Positions 10,181 through 60,337 are shown, counted from the stretch's first letter. The stretch is 64,000 nucleotides of DNA from Portunus trituberculatus (GCF_017591435.1 NC_059283.1:9206840-9270839), one strand, 5' to 3'. Notes: generated by a model from the sequence alone, not told the origin. Numbers and translations are program-made.

Positions 10181-13054
10181 CTAATGTAATGAAACCATGC
10201 AATCCTGCCAATGTACTTTTCCTTCATTGTTGAAGTAGTCTTTGAATTTCTCCCTTATATTTTTGGTATCATTTGAATGGCCCCTACCAACAGCCTGCAA
10301 ACCGTCTACAGCACCGTGTGGGAAGTGGTGCATATGGCCTACTTGGATGCTTCCACTGTCCATATCCTCAGCATCAATAAATCCAGGAGATGTATATGAA
10401 TTGCTAGAAGATTCATGCAACATATTATGCAAGGTTACAGCAGCCAATATTATGTCTTTTACCTTCTCTGGTGATATTCTTATGGGCTGCTTGAATATTT
10501 GAAATCTTGCAGCAAGAATACTGAACGCATTCTCAGATGTCCTCCTAGCACGGGAAACACGGTAGTTATATATAATTTTGTCATGGGTTTGATCCCTTCC
10601 TGGATATGGTTTCATTAGGTAAGTTTTTAGGGGGAAGGCATCATCTCCAACAAATACATAGGGGCACTTCTTGTCAGAAAAAGGTATATTCTCTGGTTGA
10701 GGAATATCTAACACATTACCCTCAACCCCCTGCTTCAGGCTACACCTATCTCAAACTCCACCATCACTGGCTCGTCCACAGCTACCAACATCAACATACA
10801 AAAATTTGCAGTCTGCATCTACTAATGCCATCAGGATCACACTAACATGTCCTTTATAATCATAAAAAGTAGATCCTGAGTTTGGTGGTTTGCAGATCAA
10901 GACTCTCTTGCCATCAAGTGCACCAATACATAATGGAAATTGCCACTTGTTATAAAAATCATTTGCAATTTTACGCCACTGTTCAGCTTTCCTTGGTAAA
11001 CACATGTATTTTGGTTGAAGGACCTGGTAGATTGCCCTGCACACACTTGGGGTGATGGCAGAGATTAAGTTGTGGCTGATCCTAAACTGGCAAGACAAGC
11101 TTCTGTAGGACCCTCCTAAAAAAGAAGAGACAATAATATTAAAATGTTAGTGCTCTCAAGAAAGAGTTTAAGTCATAGGAAGGAGGAAATACAGAAGCAG
11201 GGATAGAGTTCCAGATTATAACTGTGGAAATGATGAAACAGTGAAGATACTTGTTGACTCTTGTGTAAGGGAGGTGGACAGAATAGGAGTGAGAGGGAGT
11301 AGAAAGTCTTGTGCAGTGAGGCCACATGAGAGGGGAATGCATGTGGTTAGCAAGTTCAGAGTAGCAGTTAGCATGAACATATATGTTCAAGAAATATATG
11401 AATATATATCTTGAAGGTCTATGAGACCTGATGAGTGACCAGTGGCCAGCATTGCATATGCCCGATAACCTTTACCTTTCCCTTAATTCATAATGAAATA
11501 ATACCTTACATACATACCAGTTGCTAGATGATGTAGTGTCAGAAGAAGGCGTTCATAAGGAGTAACTGCCTGTCGCATATTGGTATCTTCCTTCTTTATA
11601 AGTGGGGTCACCTGGAGGTAAAAAAGTTATCTTGAGTATTTAACGTCATTCTCAACTAGCATATATGTTCTTTCTATATAATAAATAATACAATAATAAG
11701 TCATTACATTAATCTATTATGCATATTCAATAAAAACAATACACTTCAATGCAAAATCTCTGCTATAGCATGTTACTTAACTTCATGACAAAAATAAGTA
11801 CCTACTAAGACTTTGGTATCTATAGTAAGTTAGGTTAAGCCCAGTTCACAGTAGTCTTTCAACAGAGACCATTTCCATATGGCATCAGTAATGTCAATGA
11901 ACAGATTCAGTGGCAGAAAGAGTCCAAACAATGCCAAACTTATTTCATCAATTCAGTTTAATGGAATCCATTCTAACAGAATCTATCATGGTGCCAGGTT
12001 GCACACTAATATCCATGACTGGCCTCTAAAAACTTTGGTCAAGAGAAATATTAGGACTGGTTGAACACACTTCCAAGAAATTAATTCTCCTGATACAGTA
12101 TTTTTCCCTCTACATGATGGTATATTCCATTTTTTGCTTCAAGAACAGGTTGGATAATTTTATGGTCAGCAATGGTAGGTGGTAATAAGTGTTTTCAGGT
12201 CCATAGGAGCTACCTTGTGTAGGTCAAGTGGCCTTTTGTAGTCGCCTTATATTCATAATGTTCTTATTTCTTGGGTAAATTCTAAATTCTATTGTAATTC
12301 TTTTTCCTCCCAGAAAAAATAGTATCTTTGCAACTTGTGACTAGTGCCTAACCTCACCTATACAAATCTAACCAAACTTAACCTAACCAAACCAAATCTA
12401 ACCTAACATTATGGTAGTTTGAGTTCAGTTACATTAGGTTAGGTTACAAAAGATTCTCATGGTTATCAGTGAATAAACAATGTAAATGTCTATCAGTTGA
12501 AATAAATAAGAAAAGCCAATTCTTGTGCAAGTACTTGCAAAATGTTAGCAGAATTACTTCCTAAGAAGAGTGCTGAGTTGGACTTAATATCTATCTTGTG
12601 TGAGATTCTTCATCTCTCAATTTCCCTAAGAATTTTTTACTTTTGAAATACTCAACTATTTCCTATTGGAGTCTATGAAGGATGGCAGCTTCTCCCCATG
12701 GTAAGGAATAGGATAGATTAGTGTTTTACTATCCCTCAGAGGACGAGGACGTTCAGGCGGGTAGGTTAGTTTACAGGGGTTTATGGTGTAAATATAAAAA
12801 TAAATAAATAACACATCAGAATAACTCTTACTAACCTGGGCTAACAGTTCCTGAAATTGGTGTTGGTCAGGACGTGTCCATTGTCTCAGTGTGTCTGGGT
12901 CTTCAGCCTCAAGCTCCCTCACAAGTCTGAAGGCTACACTCTCTTCTCTCCTTTTCTTCAACCAATCATGGCTCCATACACGCCTCCTCCTCTTCTCCTG
13001 CTGCTTCCTGTTCAAATAGTCCAGCATCACATATGCTACAATGTCAGGATCCAT
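10181..13054 (-). pseudogene. PIF/Harbinger DDE transposase, three exons, one in-frame stop
   Basis: Cuts and pastes the element through a DDE nuclease. Spliced on -: exon 1 13054-12836, exon 2 11611-11518, exon 3 11115-10181. Donors GTTAG and GTATGT, acceptors TCCAG and TTTTAG, and phases 0 and 1 all agree, giving 416 codons including stop. Exon 1 carries the N-terminal RRRVWSHDWL region, exon 2 the KKEDTNMRQAVTPYERLLLT helix block. Exon 3 carries FPLCIGALDGKRV with the first catalytic Asp, then FLYVDVGSCGRASDGGV with the second, then YVFVGDDAFPL, LMKPYPG and the ENAFSILAARF block with the Glu. One TGA at 10751-10753 interrupts an otherwise continuous frame right after SDGGV. Length is normal for the family. 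A LINE fragment sits in the second intron. Confidence 0.92.
11160..11379 (-). mobile_element. Jockey-like LINE fragment in transposase intron
   Basis: Reverse-strand copy of the LINE C-terminal coding segment (AAAGAGTTTAAGTCATAGG onward), diverged from the copies at 8726 and 1800. It lacks the poly(A) end and lies within the intron between transposase exons 2 and 3. Confidence 0.8.
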
Positions 13055-13378
13055 GATCTTCTTGAGGTTGTGTTGGGGCTATGCAGGCTGTGATGTCACA
13101 GCCTCTAGTGTCCCAAAGGTGCAATAGACAGGCTAGATGCGGTGAAGCTGGTTGGACTTCTGCAGATCTCTCTCCTTCTGAGTGTTGATATTGTATGTTT
13201 ACTTTTGAGATCAGAACTGATGAGCACTCTCAGTGTAGCCTTTGGATCGGGGATACACAAAAATCAAGAGGATTCGACTCGGTTCTCGTGCCATTTATAA
13301 CATACACCGAAACTATAGTTCACTCGGAGCTTTCCACCGTGTGATCATTCTCAGTGATAAATAACCGGGGACAAAACT

Positions 13379-13424
13379 TTGCTGGCTTAAAGTTGCGTGA
13401 AAAAACGCTCATATGACTGTGCCT
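13379..13424 (-). repeat. Harbinger right TIR
   Basis: Its reverse complement begins AGGCACAGTCATATGAGCG, mirroring the left TIR. Followed by TTA at 13425-13427, the second copy of the target duplication. Confidence 0.93.
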
Positions 13425-13427
13425 TTA

Positions 13428-13600
13428 TCCGCCCCTGTATGGAGTAGTCTTCGCATGTTTGGGAGGGTTCCACTCACACAGTATTATTAGATAGGATAGA
13501 ATTAAAAGCTTTTTGTCTCAACTCACCTCCTGTGACTGACTCTCTTCAGCCTCTTTCTCACTGCCTAAATGTTACATCTCTTTTTATCTTTTATCTTTAA
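13428..13600 (+). mobile_element. Jockey-like LINE fragment, right half
   Basis: Continuation of the fragment at 5802-6071 on the far side of the Harbinger insertion. It ends near 13600 where the DIRS-like element begins. Confidence 0.88.
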
Positions 13601-13698
13601 GGGCAGATGAGGAGGGATGCATTTCTTAGTGCCTCTGTCAGCTCCTGTCCCCAGGTCCTCTGCTACAGGGGAGTCCTTTCAGGCCAGGGGTTCTCGCA

Positions 13699-15385
13699 GT
13701 GGAGGATCCCATGGCTTGGGTAGATCTCGCTAGGGAAGTAGTTTGCTCTCCTGTGCCTGTGGGCACTTGGCTGCAGTGGCACTGGAGAGAGTGGATGGAG
13801 AGTGGGGCAGGAGGGTGGGTAGTGAAGACTGCATTATGGGTATGTCCTCCCCTTTCTGTGTCCTCTTTAGTCTCTTTAGTTTGTGAGTTATGTGTGACCT
13901 TGGACTTAGTGGTGCAGGAAATGTTTGCCAAAGGGGCCATAGAGCTTGTGGTGGGCAAGCTAGAGGGCTTTTATAACCATCTGTTTCTTGTTTCCAAGGT
14001 AACAGGAGGTTGGACACCTGTGTTCGACCTCTCAGCTCTAAACAAGTTTTTAGATGTCAGCCTCTTTCGGATGGAGATGGTGGTGTCAGTTTTGGAGTCC
14101 ATGAACATGGGGGATTGAATGGTATCTCTGGATCTGAAGGATGCATATTTCCAACTTCCAGTCCACCTGCATTCTCACAAGTACCTGCGGTTCGATTAGA
14201 GGGGCAAAGTTTTTCAGTTCAGTTCTTTGTTTTGGCTTTGCCATTGCCCTGCAGGTCTTTACCAAGGTGATGGCTCCAATGTCTTCATGGGCTCACTGAG
14301 ACGATATCTCTTTGCACCGTTACCTGGATGATTGGTTGGTCACAGGGACTACTCTCTGAGGGTGCATAGGTGCTATCCGGGCTATTTTGCGGCTATATGC
14401 TCAGTTGGGTATTCAGATCATTCTACCCAAATTAGACCTGGTACTCAGCAAGAGAAAGCAGTACCTGGGCATGGTGCTGGATTCAGTGAGGGCTCTGGTT
14501 TTTCCATTGCCAGAAAGGATCAGCCATTTTCTGTCAGTGGCACAATGTTTTCTAGAGGACAGAGCTCCTATAGTGTCTCTCTTGGGTCATCTGGCTTCCC
14601 TGGAGAGGCTGGTCCCGGGCAGCAAGGTACGCTCTCGGTCCCTTCAGTGGTGTCTGAAGAAACACTGGAAGGCAGTGTCGGACCCACCCTGGTGGTGGGT
14701 TCCTCCTTCCCATCTCTGTCTAGCGGACCTCTCCTGGTGGATGGAACCAGGTCATCTACTCAGGGGAGCTCTCTTTGTGATGGTGCCTCCGGAACAGTCT
14801 CTGTTTTTGGACGCGTCCCTTCATGTTTGTGGTGCTCATCTGGGGGACTCTCTCGTCTCATGGGTGTGGTCTCCAGAGGAGCAGAGGTTTCACATCAACC
14901 ACCTGAAGGTGATGGCTGTTTTCCAGGCTCTGCAGTCCTTTCAGCAAGAATTATCAGGCACAGTGGTGTCTCTCATGTCAGACAATTCAACAGTAGTGGC
15001 CTATGTGCGGAACTCGGGGGCCACTTGGTCCGAGTGTCTGTCAGGTCTGGTGGGAGACATTCTCTGGTTGTGCGAGGACAAATTGATCTCTCTTTGCCTC
15101 AGGTTCTTGCCGGGATGGTGCAATGCAGTGGCAGATGTCCTCAGTTGTGACTGTATGGGGTCGGAGTGGACTCTACATCCAGTAGTGTGCAGGCAGGTCT
15201 TCCAAGTGTGGAATACACCACAGGTGGATCTGTTTGCAACTGCTTTAAATCACCAGTTACCTCTGTATGTGTGTCCCCTGGCAGACCCGGGAGCTTGGAA
15301 AGAGGATGCATTTGCCTTTCCATGGGAGGGCTTGGATCTGTATGCCTTTCCTCCCTTCTCTCTGATTCGTCAGGTGCTGGTTTGA
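13699..15385 (+). pseudogene. DIRS-like reverse transcriptase / RNase H
   Basis: Motifs are spread over shifting frames. GGWTPVFDLSALNKFL (near 14010-14055) and SLDLKDAYFQLPVH (near 14120-14165) are RT fingers and palm, the latter holding a catalytic Asp. The frame from 14387 gives QYLGMVLDS, then an RNase H with LFLDASLHVCGAHLG, MSDNSTVVAYV and VADVLS. It closes with PQVDLFATALNHQLPL and YAFPPFSLI, a conserved DIRS segment after RNase H. The YVDD-type box region near 14320-14340 is damaged by a stop. Clearly inactive. Assignment to DIRS rather than Ngaro rests on this post-RNase H block and the neighbouring recombinase. Confidence 0.8.
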
Positions 15386-15599
15386 ATCAGAGAATCCGTT
15401 TGTGTTTACGTGACTCTGATTGCCCTGCAGTGGCATCAGGCAGATTGGTTTCCTCTGCTTCTGAATCTGCTAGTGTACCTTCCTTGAGTGTTGCCACCAT
15501 GGGCCTCTCTGCTTGGCCAGCCTCATTGCCATCTCTTTCACAAGACTTAAGGGGCACTTTATCTTCACATGTGGAGACTCTCCAGTGTCTTTTCTGAAA

Positions 15600-16557
15600 G
15601 AGAGGCTTTTCATGGAAGGCTGCTAGATTTATGGCCCTTCTGGTCAGACAGTCCTCTGCCAGAGTCAGTCAGGCAAAATGGTCTGTCTTCTATGATTGGT
15701 GTGAATTGAGAGGTTGTCATCCTCTCTTGGCCTCTGTAATGGACTTAGTGAAATTTTAGATTTTCTTTGGGACACAGAGCATTTGTCCTTGCTGTCCATT
15801 AGGGGCTATCGTGCAGCTTTGGCCCCCATTTTCCGGCAGGCTGGCTTAGATATCTCACAGGATTGGGATCTGTCAGCTGTTTGGGGGATTTACCAAGTTG
15901 GCTCCTTCTTGTTCACCATGCATTCCTGCGTGGCTTTTGTTCTTAGATTTACATTCCTTAATAAAGTCCCCTTATGAGCCTCTTTGTTTGGCTTCATTGA
16001 GGGACGTTGCACTAAAGTTCTCTTTCCTTTTGGCTTTAGTGTCTGCTCACCGAGTTAGCGAACTGCATGGGCTTTCAGTGGAAGTTCATCTCTCTAAGGG
16101 TTGGTTGTCTATGACTTTTTTTTGCCCCTGATTTTCTAGCGAAGACTCAACTCCCAGGTGATGAATCTCAGTCTGACTTCACCATTCCTGCTCTTACGGA
16201 GCACGTTGGCGACTCGAAAGGGGACAGGCCCAGTCAGAGCCCTCAGGGATTACCTTCATAAGACCAGGGATTGTCGTCCTAGATGCTCCCGCCTTTTTGT
16301 GACAGTTACTGAGCCTCGGCGTGTGGTGCACCCTCATACTATTTCTCACTGAATATGTCAGGTTATCCAGCATGCACATGAGGATGTTTCTAAGGACATG
16401 TGCTTGGTTCGGGTAAAGGTACATGAAGTTAGAGCAGTGGTGACGAGTGCTTTGTTCAAGAAGATTTGGAGTATTCCTGCTGTTCTTTGGGCAGGAACCT
16501 GGAAGATTATGCCCACATTTGCTTATTTTTATCTCAGGGATATTTCTCATTAGTATT
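15600..16557 (+). pseudogene. DIRS-like tyrosine recombinase
   Basis: Would integrate the circular cDNA without making a target duplication. The N-terminal SAM-like part shows QAKWSVFYDWCELRGCHPLL (from about 15670) and LLSIRGYRAALAPIF. The catalytic part shows LALVSAHRVSELHGLS (about 16030-16077), whose Arg in the HRVSEL box is the first catalytic Arg. KVHEVRAVVTSA (about 16420-16455) supplies the His-x-x-Arg pair, and FAYFYLRDI (about 16515-16545) the region of the nucleophilic Tyr. Several stops and frame changes separate the blocks, so it is dead, but all catalytic neighbourhoods are still recognisable. Confidence 0.78.
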
Positions 16558-16925
16558 TGGACACCTTTTCTCTGGGTGCCTGTTTTGTTGGCTCTCAGGG
16601 TAATTCAATAATTTTTCTTTTGGGTTCCTTATACATACTGTTCTATGTATTGCCCTCTTTGGGGTTCGGGATCATTGGACTGTTCTCATGGCAAGAGTTG
16701 GGATGCTCCTTTCACTCCTATGGTTTTGTCCCTCTGTCATGGGTTATGAGTGCTGCACCCACCTCAGGATATGGCTTCTGCCTTGTAAGTTTTGGGTTTG
16801 TAAGGTTATGTGTCTTGGGGAGTGAAAGTTATTTTTAGGAGTGAGGTCATCCTCCATCCTATATTTGGGATTCAGTTCTTAAGCAATGATTTATAATTAT
16901 GGATAGTAGTATGTGTAATAACAAA

Positions 16926-17257
16926 TAGGATTTTTTAATGTAAAATCCATTTTTATCCACATACTTACCCATAATAATTATAATTGAGTTTCCCTTCCTC
17001 CCTCCCCTATATGACCTTTTAGGCTAGAGGTGAATGAGGGAATTTGCCTGATGGGTGGTACCTGGGAGTAGAAAACAGGCTGGGTGTCTTCTGAAAGTAA
17101 ACGAGAAAGGGGGCACCTCAAATATTTCTTTCTTTTCTTTTATCTCGAGCTGTTAGACATGCTGTAAGTTTGCTGTGGGAATGGGGGGTTTTAAGCAGTA
17201 ATTAATGATAATGGGTAAGTCTGTTGGTAAAAATGGATTTTACATTAAAAAATCCTA
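16926..17257. repeat. Inverted repeat pair downstream of the DIRS-like ORFs
   Basis: Left arm 16926-16983 and right arm about 17200-17257. The outer 30 bp are a perfect inverted match, starting TAGGATTTTTTAATGTAAAA, and weaker complementarity continues inwards (ACTTACCCAT). This could be the DIRS terminal/internal complementary structure or a separate foldback element. Confidence 0.8.
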
Positions 17258-17309
17258 TATTTCATGTAAGATTTTACTTTGTGCATTACAAAACAATTCT
17301 TTCTTGTGA

Positions 17310-17432
17310 GCAAGGCTTGTAAAAAAGCTAGACTAATAGAAATGTTGTTTTGTGAACATAAATGTATATACAAGACAGTAACACCACCTTGAGAGATGGT
17401 GTTCCCAGCAACATGATAGCAACCTAGTTATC
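17310..17432 (+). repeat. Dispersed repeat, left part (continues at 18640-18735)
   Basis: Matches 44992-45200, which is uninterrupted. Here it is split after GCAACCTAGTTATC (17419-17432) by a SINE, and resumes with GCAACCTCGTTACC at 18640. Confidence 0.75.
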
Positions 17433-18639
17433 TGATACAGGCAACCCCCGTTTACTAAAGGGGTTATGTTCCTAAAAAACACTTCGTTACGTGAAACTTC
17501 GTTAAGCGAACTGATTATAACAAGTTTAACCCCTGATTTGAACTTCCATTGAGAGTAAGCAAAGCGAGAGTGCATCATAGTACAGTAAAATGTTTATTGA
17601 AATTAAAAATTATGAAGTTAAACATTTAGGTAGTTTAATTTAAGTCATTATAATGTACACTAAAGTATTTATTGACGTAACTTTATAATGTTGATGATCT
17701 TAACTTTATGAAGGGAGGAAGAGTGAAACGGGAAAGACACTAACCGACAACCTGTGGAATGTAAACAAAGTGCGCATCATTGTACTGCATACAAAACTTA
17801 TGTACCACATTTCCACAAGGCTTTCCATTTTATCCATTGTAGAGTCACAAGTTCAGGTGGTTCTTTTAGCTTGCAAGGAAGATACGGTCTCACCAGCCTT
17901 CTTAATAGAGTCTGCTGACTTGAAAATAGAGACAGTTTAATATGGAGTCAAGATGGTGGCCAGCACTGCTATAGTTTTCTGGCCTCTCTCGTGCCTGTGA
18001 ATAATATCTAGCTTCACTTGGAGAGTAAGAGACTTCCTGGTCTTTTTACGAACACTAGGCCAATTGCAGGGCGTTTTGGTTGTAAGTTGAGCTAGGGAAG
18101 ATAAGCTGCTGCTGACGCTGTTATGTTTTGACTGGGGAGTGAATGTTGCGCGTGTTGTCCACGAGAGGCTTGATCTTGATCTTGATCTTTATTCTATAGG
18201 TGTCACAGGATTTTTCCTGAGGCAGGCCTTAGTACCAGCAGCTCCTGGTGTATTCAAAAGCCTGTCAGCTTGCGTGATATGGTGAGGCTTTCAAATTTGG
18301 AAAAAAATTACCTGGATAAAACTTCGTTAAAGCGAGTTTGGTGTTCTTTAAACAAGCAGATGGTAGTAAAATGAAACCTTCGTTGTAGCGAAATTTCGTT
18401 GTGTGAACCTTCGTTAAACAGGGGTTGCCTGTACTTTTAGACCGCCATGGTACAGTGGAACCATGCGTGCTTTGGGATCCAGGTTTGAATCCTGTCCACA
18501 GTCCAAGTGTAGGTTGGGCTTCCTCACTCGGGGCAGCGGTTTCCTAGCGGTTGGGCTTTGAGATAGGAGGTATCCTATAAAGTATCCCCTTTAGCCCATA
18601 AATTGCCGTGAAAAGCCCACATGGTATAAAAAAAAAAAA
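17433..18639 (+). mobile_element. tRNA-derived SINE, split by a MITE
   Basis: The head at 18441-18500 has box-A-like TGGTACAGTGG and box-B-like GGTTTGAATCC, and the element ends in an A run (18629-18639). A 14-bp target duplication (12 of 14 identical) flanks it at 17419-17432 and 18640-18653. Related copies lie at 55003-55236 and 62475-62714. The first five bases are separated from the rest by the MITE at 17438-18431. Confidence 0.8.
17438..18431. mobile_element. Tigger-like TIR element, family A
   Basis: Ends CAGGCAACCCCCGTTTACTA and, reverse-complemented, CAGGCAACCCCTGTTTAACG, flanked by TA at 17436-17437 and 18432-18433. Other copies: 21806-22176 (fragment), 31542-32451 and 32536-36750 (split by a LINE). 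The interior keeps a degenerate transposase N-terminus, clearest in the 36317-36481 copy. Confidence 0.88.
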
Positions 18640-18735
18640 GCAACCTCGTTACCATCCCTCCAAGCGTTCATGGATGCCATTTCATGGCTTGAGGTTGCTT
18701 CGACGTTGCTAAAGTTTCTTGGATCCCACTCAAGA
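18640..18735 (+). repeat. Dispersed repeat, right part
   Basis: Continues the repeat of 17310-17432 after the nested SINE and MITE. It ends in GTTTCTTGGATCCCACTC, corresponding to about 45172-45192. Confidence 0.65.
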
Positions 18736-19165
18736 AGTCTTATCTGGCCTCCCTGAGTCCCTTGCCTATGAAATATTCACATCACCCTTGAACATATTCT
18801 TTTTGGGAGTATATACAGTCCCCATGAGTAGCTGTTACTTTCGTTTCTTTTCTTCCAACATTTGAAACAGGACTGTAGATGGTTGGACACATACAGTTTT
18901 AAAAGTAAATAATCGTTTAATATAGTGGGGAAACAAGTGAGTAAAGAAAAAAAGTAAAAAGTGACAGCTTGTTTTTGTTGAAATGCTTGAAGTTCATGGT
19001 GTTTTCAATCTGTTTAAATTGTTTTATTTATTTTACTATAGATAAAACTTAATTTACAACCCAGTACTTAGTGACTCATGGTGACATTGGGCCCATACTA
19101 AGTAATAGTTTAGGGGGTTGACTTATCTGTGGTCAAATTATAGAGGTCAACTTATGTACCACATA
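18736..19165 (+). repeat. Dispersed duplicate of 24517-24926
   Basis: Starts TCTTATCTGGCCTCCCTGAG and stays collinear with the segment 5.8 kb downstream through GACAGCTTGTTTTTGTTGAA and ATAAAACTTAATTTACAA. No coding potential or TIR seen. Confidence 0.75.
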
Positions 19166-20283
19166 GAGTTATAAGCCACAATAAATGGTACTGTTAGGTT
19201 AGTTTTTGTGTTAGGTTAACTTAGATTGTTTGTTTTGGCTTGGTAGTCAGGGTAACCCAAATGAACCAAATGTTGCATTTTATGTAAAATTCTAAGGTGG
19301 CAAAAATCAACATTTGGTAAAATGAAGGATCCATTTGCATCATTCAGACTTTTCATTATCTGGACTGGTGTTTGCACCATTTAGTCCAGAAAAACGAGAA
19401 TTGAGTGTAGATACGTATATTCTTGGTTCGTAGTTATTATGGACTGAATACTTCAGTAAAAATAGAGACATTCTTAGGGGTTATTTTGTTTCCTCCAGAT
19501 CCATACATCATCATGCATATAATATTAAAGCAATAAAATTAAACAGAAAATTATGATATAAGAGAGGGATAGAAAAAAATAGCTATAAATATTTTGGTGC
19601 ACTTGAGATGTGGGGTTTTGCCATATGCGCATCCAACCGTTTTCCTGAACTAACAATTCTTTTTATCTATAGGTATGTGTGATGTATTTATTTATTACAT
19701 TCATTATAAAGCTGTGGAATATGTATGTAAAGTACAGAATAAAAGATTAAAAGAATGTAAATATAAAATTTTTCTTCCATAGTCTGACATCATGAGTTCT
19801 CAGAAGAGAAAGTATTTGATAACAAGTATCGTATGATAGCCACACTTTGGCTCATCACATTGGAATGATATATATATGAAGCAACTTGTGATTTTTTTTA
19901 TTATATGGGATAAATAGAAAATATCCAAAAAACTAACTTACCATGACCCGTATTTCTGAAAAAAGGACAACACTGTATGTGTTAATATTGCTGTTATTTC
20001 AAAATTTATTTATTTAGTTCATTTAAAAATACTGGTATGGTGGTCTTCTACACGATGTAAGGAAGAATTTGCTCTCTGAAGGATATTTTTTTACTCTTTC
20101 AGAGTTTTACTGTATTATCTTGGTTTTCTGTAGTATGGTTAATTTTTCTACATGTAACCATAATCATGATGTATATTCTATTATTTGAATGTGTTTGACA
20201 TCTTACTCAGTTTTAGTCATATCTACTGAAAAGCGAGCATTTTCATAAGAGAAAAATAGTTCAGATGTCTTTCTCTTTTCCAG
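19166..20283 (+). other. AT-rich stretch upstream of the mARC coding start
   Basis: No ORF, TIR or SINE head recognised. It ends in a pyrimidine-rich tract and CAG (TCTTTCTCTTTTCCAG) ten bases before the mARC ATG. A 5' UTR intron with its acceptor at 20283 is therefore possible, with the promoter further upstream. No promoter motif is claimed. Confidence 0.4.
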
Positions 20284-20293
20284 ACATTGTGAC

Positions 20294-58713
<38,420 letters not shown>

Positions 58714-60085
58714 AAGTATGTGAAAGGCTCATCCATATCTTTGTATCTTCATTATTCTGTACAAAGTATCAAAGAATAATTTTGTTTTGTTAAAGTCCGT
58801 CATATTAAGATTATGAAGTTGTGGAATAGCAAATGATTGTAAGATATATCCATATTTAAATTTCTACTTTCTTGTAAGAAAACAAACCTTGTGCAAAAGT
58901 GATGTTTCTTAGATTCGTTTATCATGTTGGTACTGTTTACTTATGAGAAAATTGCATGAACAGCTGAGTAAACTTAAGAGCATATATAAGGATTGTACAT
59001 CAGAGCAGTGGCAAAAGATAATTTTCAGTGATGGAATATTAAGTATGATAGCTGTCATACATACACATTAGTATAATGTAGCATATATATTAATGTTATG
59101 AATTATATTCACTATATTCTATATCATTATAGAAATATAATTATCATTTGTTAAGATTATGTTATGACCGTCAGGTGTTACCGTATTTTACGGCTTACAA
59201 GACGCACTTCTTTTTCCTAAAAAATACTCTGAAAAATACTAGTGCGTCTTCCAAGACGAATGTTGTATTGTAAAGCAACACCCAGCCTCAAGTGAGCTTG
59301 GACACTTGACCGATAGCGACCTGGATTTGTATGTTGAGTCATTACATTATGATGTTAGCTTAAGTACTCTTCAATTCAGCCTTTTATATTATGTAAACTC
59401 AGTACTTAGCTGTTACAAGTATTTCCAATACCATAATCCTTCCTGGAGCCTACTTGGTCTGTGGAGAAAACGGGCTGTTCCCTCATCTCATAGCAACGCA
59501 CATGAACACACACACACATGCCAGGTGCCTTTATACATTCATTAATAGAACATCCAAATGACTTACTCGTTCAAGCAAGAGCCAAAACTCCACTTGTGAA
59601 TTATATTCGCATTGATAAAGCTTATGAAGCATGATTGCAAAATAAAATAAATATGAACTGCAGCACTGACGCGTTCGATTTCGGCGATCGGACAAGTAAT
59701 TCTGTAATGTAATCCAGGGGTGTGCAACCTTTTTTCCCAAAGGGCCACTAGTCATGACTCTGTTGGTATGGAGGGCCACATACCCTTACTATTTCATGTT
59801 ATTTACTATGATCGAAGACATATTATGTGAGATTATACTGATAAAGATAGGAAATGATTTTGTTACTGATTTTATTTATATTGGGATCACAAAAATAAGA
59901 ATTGTCCGAAACAAATGTATTTTCCTTACTATAAAATTAATGAGCAAATGAAAGGCTGCCGTACCTTATTATTATAATGTACAAACATAAATAATTAGTT
60001 ATTGTTGGTTAACTGGGATCATTAACAAGAATTATTATAAAAAACAGACATTTCCTGAGCATTAATTTGCAAATGAAAGGCTACC

Positions 60086-60337
60086 CTAGTGAGATGGTTG
60101 ATGTTGCATTTGGGACGCCAACTCATCAATATCAGGCTGTATGGATGATGTGGCTACATGCAGGGTACTTTTCAAATGTTCATCAATAAGTGAAGATCTA
60201 TACTTGTTTTTAACCAGATTAATTTTTGAAAAGAGCTGCTCACATACATATGTGCTACCAAACATTGCCATCATTTTCCTTGCATGAGCAGAGAGTTTTG
60301 GATACACTGTGCTTGCAAATTTTCTAAAGTCAATCAC
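60086..60337 (-). pseudogene. hAT transposase C-terminal dimerisation region
   Basis: Open on - from about 60337 to a stop at 60086. It reads MIDFRKFASTVYPKLSAHAR, KMMAMFGSTYVCEQLFSKIN and LVKNKYRSSLIDEHLKSTLH, ending PDIDELASQMQH. The TYVCEQLFS and KYRSSLIDEHL blocks are the hATC dimerisation signature, closest in style to the ZBED/GTF2IRD2-type hAT group. The BED finger and catalytic DDE residues are missing, so the element is non-autonomous. Confidence 0.85.

Larger units (their letters stand above)
6075..13424. mobile_element. PIF/Harbinger DNA transposon, 7.35 kb
   Basis: The element has 46-bp terminal inverted repeats and a TTA target duplication (6072-6074 and 13425-13427), the hallmark of PIF/Harbinger. 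It sits inside a Jockey-like LINE whose two halves join perfectly when it is removed. It carries two convergent genes, as autonomous Harbingers do: a MADF-type accessory gene on + (from 6405) and a DDE transposase on - (13054 to 10181). It has itself received a SINE, two LINE fragments and a TIR element. Confidence 0.95.
13604..17257 (+). mobile_element. DIRS-like tyrosine-recombinase retroelement, degenerate
   Basis: An RT and RNase H region is followed by a tyrosine recombinase, the order found in DIRS1-type elements, which use a recombinase instead of a DDE integrase. The coding frames are broken many times. A strong inverted repeat (16926-17257) lies just downstream. Outer boundaries are approximate. 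Confidence 0.8.

Noticed and set aside
14332..15150. 272-codon frame, Ser/Gly-rich
   Set aside because: Overlaps the DIRS RT/RNase H frame at 14387-15385, which carries the real motifs; the composition looks like a shifted frame.
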